Below, piece by piece: positions 14,101-21,254 of a stretch of 41,153 nt of DNA. The position numbers were made by a program, and so were the translations under genes. How positions within the stretch are numbered: the first letter of the stretch is position 1; each line of letters starts with the position of its first letter. The notes under the pieces were generated by a model that saw nothing but the letters and a program-made list of their open reading frames with translations, was not told the origin of the DNA and did no database searches. This DNA comes from a virus: IMG/VR virus record IMGVR_UViG_3300035199_000514, positions 1 through 41,153 of that record. The stretch is one strand, 5' to 3'.

Positions 14101-14721
14101 CATTTCGTAGTTGGTGGGCTCCGCGTTTAACCAAGAGAACAACAGATCATACCGATTCCAAAACCTACGGAACTCGCTCATCATAAAGTTTTGGAGGAAT
14201 TCTTTTACTTTCTCGACCTTTTCAGAAGGAACACCCGATTTGCTTAGTGACTTGAGTGCTTTCATAAATGATTTGCGCCAAGTGCCATTGGGCTTGGCCA
14301 TGGCAGCCTTTACATTCTGCACAACGAAAGCGATCTTCTTGTTTTGCTCGATGGTTTCTTCATCGTATTGTTCGCGCTGCTGCGGCCCAACGTCGCGGTC
14401 GACGCGATAGGGGGTGATTGTGCGTGCGACAATCTCGCCCGTGGCGGCGCGCTCATCCCCAGCCATCTTTACCATTATCTCGTTCTCGAAGTTCTCCCTC
14501 ATCCAGTCAACCCAGAACCCTTGTGGGCGCGAGACGTAGCCTGGGTTTAGCTTGTTCTCCTTCCACTGATTGCCTGCGTATGTCTTTGACTTCTCGGGTG
14601 CCTGCGGCATCGCGTTCTCAATAAAGTCGACGATCCGTTCGGGGAGCCCTATGTCTCGCAGCCCCTCTGTTAAAACTTCTTCTCGAAGATACTCAAACCA
14701 ACTGCCTGTAGAAATATCCAT
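11173..14721 (-). CDS. giant protein with PcfJ-like and ParB-like regions
   Basis: A 1182-residue protein, the largest in the window. Residues about 240-310 contain W-Y-N-L-N-T, then E-G-E-R-M-G-H-C-G-S (M-G-H-C at 259-262), then Y-I-T-M-T-W and Y-Q-I-K-G-R-S-N-D, the order seen in PcfJ-like domains of phages and plasmids. The last 100 residues (P-V-Y-V-A-V, G-R-I-K-I-T-G-N-E-D, G-L-E-E-L-P-V-F-L) resemble a ParB/Srx-type N-terminal domain. The N-terminus reads W-F-E-Y-L-R-E-E-V-L-T-E-G. GGAG lies eight bases before the ATG. Function is unproven. The size and the neighbours favour a virion or injected protein. Confidence 0.7.
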   Translation of the reverse strand: MDISTGSWFEYLREEVLTEGLRDIGLPERIVDFIENAMPQAPEKSKTYAGNQWKENKLNPGYVSRPQGFWVDWMRENFENEIMVKMAGDERAATGEIVARTITPYRVDRDVGPQQREQYDEETIEQNKKIAFVVQNVKAAMAKPNGTWRKSFMKALKSLSKSGVPSEKVEKVKEFLQNFMMSEFRRFWNRYDLLFSWLNAEPTNYEMIKGEDNIDTAHSTAEEDLQSREDPDNVIHKFDDGSYWYNLNTSNCSVEGERMGHCGSDSRGVLVSLRKRHQGRKASSSYITMTWEDEGYGGNYLYQIKGRSNDAPPHETWDHIDWFIKNTGITAVQESGEHSNDMDGFQEMNNYLQGQNPAVSFEGVIDEDAIQEAIDEVVNNYEGENSSISGEVYGPNDHGGDGGVYVYMNAYCSIQIELGWKGVEHRNNEYTPTLGPDDTTQDERFKTIPGNTWGGEAREFLSDTEVENVEWDLPGEGEIEWEVKMLEGVHPPGYEGDVYAPGPQTAVLEIQISMAEQEGVDDDDDATRNAQHFADAIMENFEDKYAEIHEHIRAKLAEDGYSAKTAFDREQQGMGEMELDYWKVYKDGPKLEFWFRRSKNDPGAVLNSGGEVGSIPPSVKMWGFDEGRDGHMDGLYSKMFGSRPTAGRMGRIENDDLSRNMARNLEKLYRAEEQPAAGQQQLALGDEYEAPPPSLVLAKDSRFIIMPETTRQPQQYPTMLLNWKYEIGVDAKSSPEEIETVKKIVKYFNEHPDMVEEAAAQTIRVPMESVKALADATKNDVMSGKWPQQAIQTIDSQYGAAAMSGSDEWAERKIMIAKWIKENFDQMDEVEKWVAWFKFLSPIKEGRFNIARHGEVEMDDNANLGRPRWWKEWVQDQMKKLGAWAGSVRDYGGVQVQEPVAGTLGEPQSVGESAEQQIDRIERLLQEKDPTYDLRLYSIKLDVSVQKDIGGEIQETQTEIRGIEGVTTVRTVGDTRNTLQALLATYEIKFELLGALSRVKYRDRILLPALRGVRGLRILTVSPIHRTNARGTIRTVRENKAVMKEYVGGSLGGLGGNLGAQRSRSTPPLPTPRDTLKGILDDWQQGGVMTYDIPMDTTNMAYHVMLPVEELLPLMGREFRAPMDGFEGMYQNFIKSGAEAPVYVAVGKNGRIKITGNEDLVWFAKKSGLEELPVFLSYQRQV

Positions 14722-14763
14722 TAATTTAACTCCAACACTATAAATAGTTGTTTTTATCAGTAT

Positions 14764-15522
14764 CTACGCAAATGGTGGCGTCTTTAATAGTTCTGCTGTG
14801 TCTTGCCACGTTTTGACTTCGTAGGCCGATCCGTTCGGGTGCTGACGGAGCGCCGTGGCTATCGCGTGATCGTTTCCCGGGAAAGCCACTTTATCGCCTA
14901 CGAATACAATCTTATTGTGTTCTAGTGCTTGTTCAAAATGGCGCTCCACCACTTGGGATTTATCATTGCCAATGTTGAAAATATCTATGCTGACGGCGCC
15001 CCCGATCGCAAAGTCTAGTTTAGGATATACATCCTTTAATCTCTCTACGATAGCGTACCTCTCGCACTCAACAGCGTCATAATCTGCGTATCTTGCGCGC
15101 TGTTCGGGAGAGGCATTTCTCCCGACGATCGAAAAGTTTACCATCCCAACTCGCTCTTCGTGATGGTGGCCGGTTTTCTCTGGGTATTCCGATTTTTTAA
15201 CTTCGGTCTCGAGAGTTTTATAAAAGCCCCGCGGGGATTTAAATTTATTTTCATAAATTATTTCCCATTCGTTGAAGCCCGTCGGATTTACCAATTCTCG
15301 TTTCTGGAGAAAGGAATTCCCCATACACGCAAAAACCCCTTCGCACTTGTTGGTGATAGAGTCTCCGAGTTGTCCGATAATCCGCACAAATGAGCCTCCC
15401 GAAATTATATACACTTCTTTTTCATTCATCCATTTTTTAAAAAAGGCTGAGAATGACGTGTCCATGGAGGCTTTCGACGGAGTAAGAGTCCCGTCTACAT
15501 CGAACAAATAAATAATGCCCAC
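14764..15522 (-). CDS. phosphomannomutase-like HAD enzyme
   Basis: A 252-residue protein starting with GTG at 15522 behind GGAG. It carries the HAD signature F-D-V-D-G-T-L-T at residues 7-14, I-S-G-G near 40, M-V-N-F-S-I-V-G-R-N at 127-136, F-A-I-G-G-A-V-S-I-D-I-F at 171-182, and F-V-G-D-K-V-A-F-P-G-N-D-H at 207-219. The last three match the eukaryotic-type phosphomannomutase family (HAD IIB), where they bind the sugar phosphate and Mg. Its length equals that family. It would convert mannose-6-phosphate to mannose-1-phosphate, for surface glycans or nucleotide sugars. It is unusual in a phage. A related HAD phosphatase remains possible. Confidence 0.8.
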   Translation of the reverse strand: MGIIYLFDVDGTLTPSKASMDTSFSAFFKKWMNEKEVYIISGGSFVRIIGQLGDSITNKCEGVFACMGNSFLQKRELVNPTGFNEWEIIYENKFKSPRGFYKTLETEVKKSEYPEKTGHHHEERVGMVNFSIVGRNASPEQRARYADYDAVECERYAIVERLKDVYPKLDFAIGGAVSIDIFNIGNDKSQVVERHFEQALEHNKIVFVGDKVAFPGNDHAIATALRQHPNGSAYEVKTWQDTAELLKTPPFA

Positions 15523-15523
15523 T

Positions 15524-15838
15524 TTATCTCCAAAAGAGTTGAATACTTACAATCGCGAACGACAGTAAGACACAGATCATCGTTTTGGTAGTAAACATGC
15601 TTTCATTAAGAAACCACCACGTCAGCACAGGAAAGGTCAAGTAAGACATTCCAAAACCTAATAGGCGCGCTGTCCACGCCTCCTCCGTCGCATCCACGGC
15701 CATCTTGGTGCCATACCAGAAACACAAACTCGCTGGAATTCCATATATTAGCGCTGCGTGGAAGGGCTTGCCCTCCCACCATTCCCAAATATAGTGAGAA
15801 TATAATTGAAACCAGATGAGCATCTGACCTGTGGCCAT
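15524..15838 (-). CDS. multi-pass membrane protein
   Basis: A 104-residue protein from the ATG at 15838. A TTG 12 codons earlier would overlap the upstream gene by 23 bases. Three or four hydrophobic segments are visible: residues about 4-16, 28-43, 59-75 and 82-102. The charged loops contain W-E-W-W-E-G-K-P-F and T-K-T-M-I-C. The layout resembles small DMT/DUF486-like membrane proteins. Transport function is not shown. Its stop lies directly before the phosphomannomutase-like gene. Confidence 0.62.
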   Translation of the reverse strand: MATGQMLIWFQLYSHYIWEWWEGKPFHAALIYGIPASLCFWYGTKMAVDATEEAWTARLLGFGMSYLTFPVLTWWFLNESMFTTKTMICVLLSFAIVSIQLFWR

Positions 15839-15851
15839 GATGGAGCACGCC

Positions 15852-16622
15852 CTAGCTAGTTCGGAAATTTGCAATTAGCACCTCTTTGGCAGCCTTGGGA
15901 TCTTTAACGGTGGATCCGTACTCATTTAAATACGTTTTATCAAAATCTTTATAAAAAGACGCTAGGGCTGGATGTATATTATAGGCCAGAAGGGTTCTCT
16001 TGGCAGTGGCCTTAAGGAAGTCTCGCACTTTAGAGTGATCCACTTGTGTGGTCTCCCAGCCGGAACTCTGCCCTTCTTGAAAAAAATTATATTTGAACGC
16101 TCCGATCGGCATTAAGATATGATCAGAGGCAGGAAGTGAATCGAGATTGGATAAAAAATCGTCCTCAGCGATTAGATGCAGATCCAAATTGTGATCACTG
16201 ATTTTTCTCAGCCGGCTCAAAGAGATGGGATTATAATTATCGTAACTTAGGGCGCCGTGCGATTGATAACCGCTGGCGGAGAACCGATTTAATAGAAAAA
16301 ACAGCGCGGATCGAAGATAGGGGTCTTTATATTTGGGCCAATCTTCTTGTAAATAAAAAAGCATGTTTTTATCCCGATTGGCATACACATGCTCTGCAAT
16401 CTTTATGATCCGCGTAGGATCGTGAAAGGCACATTTCCAAAATTCGTATACAACGTACTTATTGGTAATTGCTCGAATATTATATCCTGAGCTAGCTAGA
16501 GAAAATTCTAAATTGCCCGAAAAGAATATTGGAACATTAATAGTAGATCGCTCAGGAATAATATTCTTGAGTGCACGGGCACATTGAAAGTTATAGGGAT
16601 CTTTTATCGGTGAGAGTATCAT
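15852..16622 (-). CDS. hypothetical protein, degenerate D12-methylase-like
   Basis: A 256-residue protein. Residues about 102-118 (Y-L-R-S-A-L-F-F-L-L-N-R-F-S-A-S-G) recall the R-A-A-L-F-x-x-L-N-R-T-x-x-x-G segment of D12-class adenine methyltransferases, and S-G-N-L-E-F-S-L near 34-41 could be a diverged version of the cofactor region. The catalytic D-P-P-Y motif is absent where it would be expected. An inactive relative is one explanation, and a different Rossmann protein is another. No clear ribosome site is seen. Function is unknown. Confidence 0.5.
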   Translation of the reverse strand: MILSPIKDPYNFQCARALKNIIPERSTINVPIFFSGNLEFSLASSGYNIRAITNKYVVYEFWKCAFHDPTRIIKIAEHVYANRDKNMLFYLQEDWPKYKDPYLRSALFFLLNRFSASGYQSHGALSYDNYNPISLSRLRKISDHNLDLHLIAEDDFLSNLDSLPASDHILMPIGAFKYNFFQEGQSSGWETTQVDHSKVRDFLKATAKRTLLAYNIHPALASFYKDFDKTYLNEYGSTVKDPKAAKEVLIANFRTS

Positions 16623-16625
16623 TGA

Positions 16626-17045
16626 TCATTTGGGTTGCTTATTAAGCTTATCAACTTTTTCTTGAAGACCGTTCAGGTCTTTAAAGAGCATGTTGGCGTG
16701 AAGCTCTTGAGGGGGAGGCTCTTCCTCCAATCCGGGCATCGGCTGCTCTGGTGGCGCTGATTCAGGGAGCATAGCCTTCGCCTTAAACTCCAAGTACCCG
16801 CTGACAATGTTCATCACATCATTTAAGATATAATCTGCTGCAGCAAGCTGTCTACGGTGCCGATCGATATCCTGTAGCATAGCGACCGACATCACATCAC
16901 TATCTACAGTTGTGCCGGCACTTGGGCCGCTTGATGTATGTAGACTTTTGATGAGTTCGTTGGCGCGGACCAGTAAGCGCTTTACTTCCGCTGGTAGTTC
17001 GTCGACGTCCACTGAATATTGAATATTTACTCGTTCTGAAAACAT
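16626..17045 (-). CDS. hypothetical protein
   Basis: A 139-residue protein. The N-terminal two thirds look helical (E-L-P-A-E-V-K-R-L-L-V-R-A-N-E-L-I), followed by a proline- and glutamate-rich linker (about 95-112) and a C-terminal helix with leucine spacing (L-F-K-D-L-N-G-L-Q-E-K-V-D-K-L) that could be a coiled coil. AAGGGGATAAC precedes the ATG. The gene is one base from its upstream neighbour. Function is unknown. Confidence 0.62.
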   Translation of the reverse strand: MFSERVNIQYSVDVDELPAEVKRLLVRANELIKSLHTSSGPSAGTTVDSDVMSVAMLQDIDRHRRQLAAADYILNDVMNIVSGYLEFKAKAMLPESAPPEQPMPGLEEEPPPQELHANMLFKDLNGLQEKVDKLNKQPK

Positions 17046-17046
17046 G

Positions 17047-17340
17047 TTATCCCCTTAAAAGTTTTTTTGAGTTTTTGTTAAGCTGCGACTCAATCGCGTC
17101 TGGTGACCCCACCACTACAATATCGGTACCCGTCTGGCCGCGATTAATTGTTAGCTTTGTAAAAAAGTGACTTGGATTTAGTTCTGGGTCAAGCTGGCCT
17201 TCTTCGTTTAGTTTGCGTAACCTTTTTTCTTCGCGAATCATCACAACGTGCTCAGGATTTACAAAAACTTCTCGCAAACTGTATTGCTGATGCGTGGTGT
17301 AAGCTCCATTTGTGCACACTTCGGTAAGTTTAATCAGCAT
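17047..17340 (-). CDS. FlbD-like small protein
   Basis: A 97-residue protein opening M-L-I-K-L-T-E-V-C-T-N-G, with V-F-V-N-P-E-H-V-V-M-I near 25-35, then F-T-K-L-T-I-N-R-G and D-I-V-V-V-G-S-P-D-A-I-E towards the end. This is the order of elements in the FlbD family (M-I-x-L-T, N-x-x-x-I, T-x-x-x-L-x-x-G, V-x-E-S). FlbD-like proteins occur near flagellar genes in bacteria, and the role in phages is unknown. GGAG lies five bases before the ATG. Confidence 0.6.
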   Translation of the reverse strand: MLIKLTEVCTNGAYTTHQQYSLREVFVNPEHVVMIREEKRLRKLNEEGQLDPELNPSHFFTKLTINRGQTGTDIVVVGSPDAIESQLNKNSKKLLRG

Positions 17341-17554
17341 ATCCTCTCCCCATTCGGTATACGGACTTCCGCTTTACCACGGCCTGTCGGCCGAGAGCAT
17401 AAATCGTATATGTGCCTGTTTGCCATTGAGAGCCCGCGGGAGTTTCTCTCAGAAAGACCCCCACAGTAGGTCTTTCGGTCTTGTCAATAAAAATGTTCTT
17501 AGTGTCAAACAATAAGACATCTTGTGGGATATAAAGCAAATCTCCTCGCTGCAT
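17330..17554 (-). CDS. GDLL small protein, distant relative of the array family
   Basis: A 74-residue protein from the Met at 17554, where CAGGAG lies six bases upstream. It opens M-Q-R-G-D-L-L-Y-I-P-Q-D, has V-G-V-F-L-R-E-T in the middle and V-K-R-K-S-V-Y-R-M near the end. The element order matches the GDLV family, but it sits alone 12 kb from the array, between groEL and the FlbD-like gene. It overlaps the next gene by 11 bases. Function is unknown. Confidence 0.65.
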   Translation of the reverse strand: MQRGDLLYIPQDVLLFDTKNIFIDKTERPTVGVFLRETPAGSQWQTGTYTIYALGRQAVVKRKSVYRMGRGYAD

Positions 17555-17555
17555 A

Positions 17556-19136
17556 TTATTCTCCTGTTTGTATGATTCCATAATTGGTAGTAATTAGTGT
17601 TCCTGCGCAGCTAGCTGCGTTCTTTAGGGCCGACTTAGTTACTTTAACAGGGTCCACTACTCCATTTTTAACTAAGTCGGTCAGAGTGCCAGCGCGAAAG
17701 TCCCATCCGTCAGTGCCAGTTGCGGCGCTGACTTGGGTTATTATGATATCGGGAGACTCGCCGGCATTAAGAGCCATTTGGCGAATGGGCTCCTGACATG
17801 CGGCCTGTATAACCGCGGCGCCGGCGCCCTGATCTCTATACGACCCCTCGGTCACAATTACCATCTTTTGGGTTGCGCGCAACAGGGCCGTACCACCGCC
17901 GGGAACAATGCCTTCTTCTTGTGCTGCGCGCACGGCTTCGAGAGAGTCTTCTATGCGATGCTTGCGTTCGGTCATTTCAACTTGCGTGGCGCCACCCACT
18001 CTGATGATAGCGACACCCGAAACAAGGCGCACAACGCGGCCTTGGTATCTTTCGCATTCTTGCAAAGACTCGGTCTGCTCAATGAGGGACTTTAGCTGCA
18101 GCACTCTCTCTTCTACTGCCTCATGATCACAGGCGCCCCCCACAATCGTGGTCTGATATTTGGTGCTTTCGATAAAATCAGCTGTTCCCAGGTGTGACAG
18201 CTGTACGTCTCCTAATTTAATCCCAGAGTCACGAGATATGAATGTGGCGCCCGTAGAAAGAGCGATGTCATCCAATGTCTCTCGGCGCTCTTCTCCATAG
18301 GACGGCGCTTTCATGGCGGCTACTTTTAACGTGCCTCTCATGGCATTCATAATCAAGGCGGCGAGCGCTTGCCCCTCAATATTTTCTGCAATGATTATAA
18401 GCGGGCGCCCCTCGCGGGCTGCCATTTCAAGAATTCCAATAACCTGATCGACTGTTGAAATCTTATAATCTGTCACTAGAATAAGCGGCTGTTCCTGCTG
18501 CAATATGGCGCGGCGATCGTCGGTCACAAAAGCGCCGGCGCAATATCCAGACTCAAATTTAAACCCTTCGCTTATATCTAAATTAGTATCTAGGGAACGA
18601 GACTCTTCAATAGTAATTGATCCATCTTGACCAACGCGATCCACAGCCATAGCGATAAGCTTTCCAATGGACTTGTCATTATTGGCAGAAATCGTGGCGA
18701 TATGTTCGATATCGCCCAAGCTTGTGACCGGTTGAGCCATGTCCGATAAGCTGCGTAAAACTTCTTTAGTTGCAAGATTAATCCCCCTTTGCAGTTCAGT
18801 AGGTGATGCGCCGGCTGCAATAAATCTTTGCGACTCGCGCAGGATAGCTCGGGCCAAGATCGTAGCAGTAGTGGTTCCGTCGCCGGCATCGTTATTAGTT
18901 TCAACGGCGGCCTGTTTAATAATTTGAGCAGACGCATTTTCAAAAGGGTCATCCAGGGCCACAAAGTGGGCCACGGTGACACCGTCTTTGGTAATAAACG
19001 GCGATTTGCCCTGCTCTTGAAGGAGGACATTTAGGCCACGTGGGCCCAAGGTAGACGCCACATTGTCGGCCAGTTTGTTGGCCCCGGTCATTATTTTTTG
19101 TTGTAATGTTTGATTGTCGTCATATTCACGACTCAT
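17556..19136 (-). CDS. groEL: chaperonin GroEL
   Basis: A 526-residue group I chaperonin covering the whole fold. Key ATPase residues are kept: T-K-D-G-V (Asp51, equivalent to E. coli Asp52), G-D-G-T-T-T-A-T at 85-92, I-E-D-S-L for Asp398, G-I-V-P-G-G-G and V-V-D-P-x-K-V-T near the end. The flexible G-G-M tail of bacterial GroEL is missing, and the protein stops at Q-T-G-E. It would form the folding cage used with a GroES partner, and a GroES-like gene is at 35575. AGAGGT precedes the ATG. It has its own promoter with a palindrome at 19157-19185. The divergence from bacterial GroEL argues against recent host transfer. Confidence 0.97.
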   Translation of the reverse strand: MSREYDDNQTLQQKIMTGANKLADNVASTLGPRGLNVLLQEQGKSPFITKDGVTVAHFVALDDPFENASAQIIKQAAVETNNDAGDGTTTATILARAILRESQRFIAAGASPTELQRGINLATKEVLRSLSDMAQPVTSLGDIEHIATISANNDKSIGKLIAMAVDRVGQDGSITIEESRSLDTNLDISEGFKFESGYCAGAFVTDDRRAILQQEQPLILVTDYKISTVDQVIGILEMAAREGRPLIIIAENIEGQALAALIMNAMRGTLKVAAMKAPSYGEERRETLDDIALSTGATFISRDSGIKLGDVQLSHLGTADFIESTKYQTTIVGGACDHEAVEERVLQLKSLIEQTESLQECERYQGRVVRLVSGVAIIRVGGATQVEMTERKHRIEDSLEAVRAAQEEGIVPGGGTALLRATQKMVIVTEGSYRDQGAGAAVIQAACQEPIRQMALNAGESPDIIITQVSAATGTDGWDFRAGTLTDLVKNGVVDPVKVTKSALKNAASCAGTLITTNYGIIQTGE

Positions 19137-19156
19137 AAGTACCTCTAGTTATATAT

Positions 19157-19185
19157 ATTATAATCACATTTACAGTAAATGTCAA
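19157..19185 (-). promoter_or_regulatory. sigma-70-like promoter of groEL
   Basis: Minus strand: TTGACA (19180-19185), 17-base spacer, TATAAT (19157-19162). Both boxes are perfect consensus. The start would lie about 15 bases before the groEL ribosome site. Confidence 0.85.
19166..19182. promoter_or_regulatory. 17-bp palindrome inside the groEL promoter (possible operator)
   Basis: ACATTTAC and GTAAATGT form a perfect 8-bp inverted repeat around one central base. It fills most of the promoter spacer and reaches into the -35 box. That is a position where a bound dimeric repressor would block RNA polymerase. It differs from the CIRCE element of bacterial groE operons. No cognate regulator is identified. 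Confidence 0.5.
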
Positions 19186-19191
19186 ATTAAT

Positions 19192-20583
19192 TTATGATTT
19201 TTCAATATTGCTGATGGCCGCATCGGTTGACGTCTGGAGATTGCCGGCGTCAGATATTGCTGCCTCGCCATATTGAGTCCTAGATGTCTCTTCCGTGGGT
19301 GATGCCAAGAAGTAAAGATTTATATTATTTGTGAAAGAGTTTAATGCTCCATAAACGGGGGCGATAGTTGACATTAACCGCTCACCGTACGCCATCCACG
19401 TCTTCTTGAGCGCAGGATCGCCCAGCTGCAGTGTACCCAGGTCTCGATGAGATGGAATTTTTTCAGTCTGGGCACGTGTCAGCATAAACTGCTCTGGTTT
19501 TTTATAAGCTGGAGTTTGGCGTAGCGCATTAAGAATGGCGTTTTTGTCTTTCTTTGCAACGGCATCCTGCACGGCGTTGAAGATGCGCGCATTACCATAA
19601 TATTGTTTGACCTTGCCGCTAAACTTTTCATCAGAATATCGGATCTCAAAGGGTCCATAATCTTTAAGGTCCGGCATGCTCAACAATTCTTCAAACTCTT
19701 CAGGTTTTACAATATTGCGCCCATTAATTTTACTAGCAGCCTTAATTGCAAAAATCTTTTCTCCATATTTTCCAATAGCATTTCTTAATTTCCTATCGGT
19801 GAGACCACCCAGAGATTTCTTTTGATATCTAACGAAAGGATAGTAAAATGTCTCAAGGAAAGTCGGTAGCGTGATATCAAATTCAGAAAATTCCAGATTC
19901 GTGCCGCTTCTACGGGCATCCAAATAGGTGACATGATCAATTTCAGCAAAGTGTTCCACCATGTTTTTAAATGAACCCGCAACCCCCGTCGACGGGCCTA
20001 GAAGTTTAAGAGAGTAATGTCTTCCCGACAATACCACATCCGTAATTGGCTTTCCTGCGGCCGATACAGTTTCGCCCGTGGCTGCTTCGATATCAGAGGG
20101 CTCTGTGATCTGAACTGACTTTCCACCAAAAAGGCCTGCGATAAAGCCCTCAAAGATGAAGCCGCCGGCCGATTCGGTGAACTCTTCCAGAATGGAACTC
20201 ATGATTTCAACTACCATCATTGTTGTTAAAATTTCCGAGATGTCATCACCACCTCCTTGGCCTTCGATAACCTGATTCATAAGTTGGATTTTGTCAGCAA
20301 CGCTGGTGCCTTCTCCTCCCAAGCGCGCAGTGAAGGACTCGATGACCCCACGATCACGGTTGCCAATCTTTCCCCAGTCCTCGGTAATTTTGAGGACCGG
20401 CAACAGATCTCTAATTTCTTCAGCCGTCGTGGGGGATGCCATCTGTGGAGATCCCTCGGCGAGTGTAGGAATGGGAACACCCCACTCCATTAGAGCTTCT
20501 ATAACCTCCACCATGGAGCGAACATCGACAGTGTTCTCTTTCTTTTTATATTCTTCTTTTAATATGTTTCTTAAGTTAGACAT
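19192..20583 (-). CDS. hypothetical protein, possible PD-(D/E)XK nuclease fold
   Basis: A 463-residue protein from the Met at 20583 (GAGGT six bases upstream). It opens M-S-N-L-R-N-I-L-K-E-E-Y-K-K-K. Near residues 143-195 lie F-I-F-E-G-F-I-A-G-L, I-T-D-V-V-L and Y-S-L-K-L-L, spaced like the E, D and x-x-K elements of PD-(D/E)XK nucleases (E145, D182, K193). The usual Glu before the Lys position is Ser, so activity is uncertain. The rest has no known motif. It lies between clpP and groEL. A nuclease or a virion protein carrying this fold are both possible. Confidence 0.6.
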   Translation of the reverse strand: MSNLRNILKEEYKKKENTVDVRSMVEVIEALMEWGVPIPTLAEGSPQMASPTTAEEIRDLLPVLKITEDWGKIGNRDRGVIESFTARLGGEGTSVADKIQLMNQVIEGQGGGDDISEILTTMMVVEIMSSILEEFTESAGGFIFEGFIAGLFGGKSVQITEPSDIEAATGETVSAAGKPITDVVLSGRHYSLKLLGPSTGVAGSFKNMVEHFAEIDHVTYLDARRSGTNLEFSEFDITLPTFLETFYYPFVRYQKKSLGGLTDRKLRNAIGKYGEKIFAIKAASKINGRNIVKPEEFEELLSMPDLKDYGPFEIRYSDEKFSGKVKQYYGNARIFNAVQDAVAKKDKNAILNALRQTPAYKKPEQFMLTRAQTEKIPSHRDLGTLQLGDPALKKTWMAYGERLMSTIAPVYGALNSFTNNINLYFLASPTEETSRTQYGEAAISDAGNLQTSTDAAISNIEKS

Positions 20584-20591
20584 CCAAAACC

Positions 20592-21254
20592 TCAAATAAT
20601 TATATCAGCTATACCTAATTCTACAGCTTCTTCTGCAGATAAATAGACGTTTACCTTGCGTTCAAGCATATTTTTAATTTGTTGTTTCGTCATCTTGGTT
20701 TCCGAAACTAGTGCTTTTATATAGTCTTCTTGCAGTTGCTGTATGGCTTCCATCTCATTTGCCAAGTTCGGCAACGTGCCGTGGCCGCCGCCCATAACAG
20801 AATGGATCATAACACGACAATATTTTCCGATTCGGCGGTGGCCGTGGGTGCCCGCTGCGAGCAACAAGACTCCGGCAGACATTACCTTTCCCACTCCGAT
20901 AGTGTTGATCTGCGACGTTTTCTTTACAAGTCTCATGATATCATAAAGAGCAAACATGTCGTCAGCAGAGCCGCCATAAGTGGATAAGTAGAAATCAATC
21001 GGCTGCCTCTCTTCTTCGTTCTCTTCCAAGTGATTTACTTGGTCGTGGTATAGAATCCCCTGTACTACCTCTGCCACCTTTTCTTCGGCCACATCGCCAA
21101 AGAGGCCAATCACTCTCATTTCTGGCTCAGGTTGTAATTCTTTGGGGAGCGAGAGCGGATCCACCAAGATAATCTTTTGTTCATCCCCCGATGAGTCCGG
21201 ATCGGCTGCCTCTGTCAGTATCTCGTTTATCTTGTCCTTAATTTTCCCAATCAT
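20592..21254 (-). CDS. clpP: ClpP-like protease subunit, catalytic Asp replaced by Asn
   Basis: A 220-residue protein from the Met at 21254, whose ATGA overlaps the upstream stop, with GGGAG five bases before. The ClpP core is clear: Y-G-G-S at 93-96, G-K-V-M-S-A-G-V with Ser126, V-M-I-H-S-V with His151, and L-S-A-E-E-A-V-E-L-G-I-A-D near the end. By alignment with E. coli ClpP (D-R-F-L-S-A) the catalytic Asp is Asn202 here (N-V-Y-L-S-A). An Asn at this position is known in Listeria ClpP1, which needs ClpP2. About 45 extra N-terminal residues precede the core. A second ClpP is at 27985. Confidence 0.88.
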   Translation of the reverse strand: MIGKIKDKINEILTEAADPDSSGDEQKIILVDPLSLPKELQPEPEMRVIGLFGDVAEEKVAEVVQGILYHDQVNHLEENEEERQPIDFYLSTYGGSADDMFALYDIMRLVKKTSQINTIGVGKVMSAGVLLLAAGTHGHRRIGKYCRVMIHSVMGGGHGTLPNLANEMEAIQQLQEDYIKALVSETKMTKQQIKNMLERKVNVYLSAEEAVELGIADIII

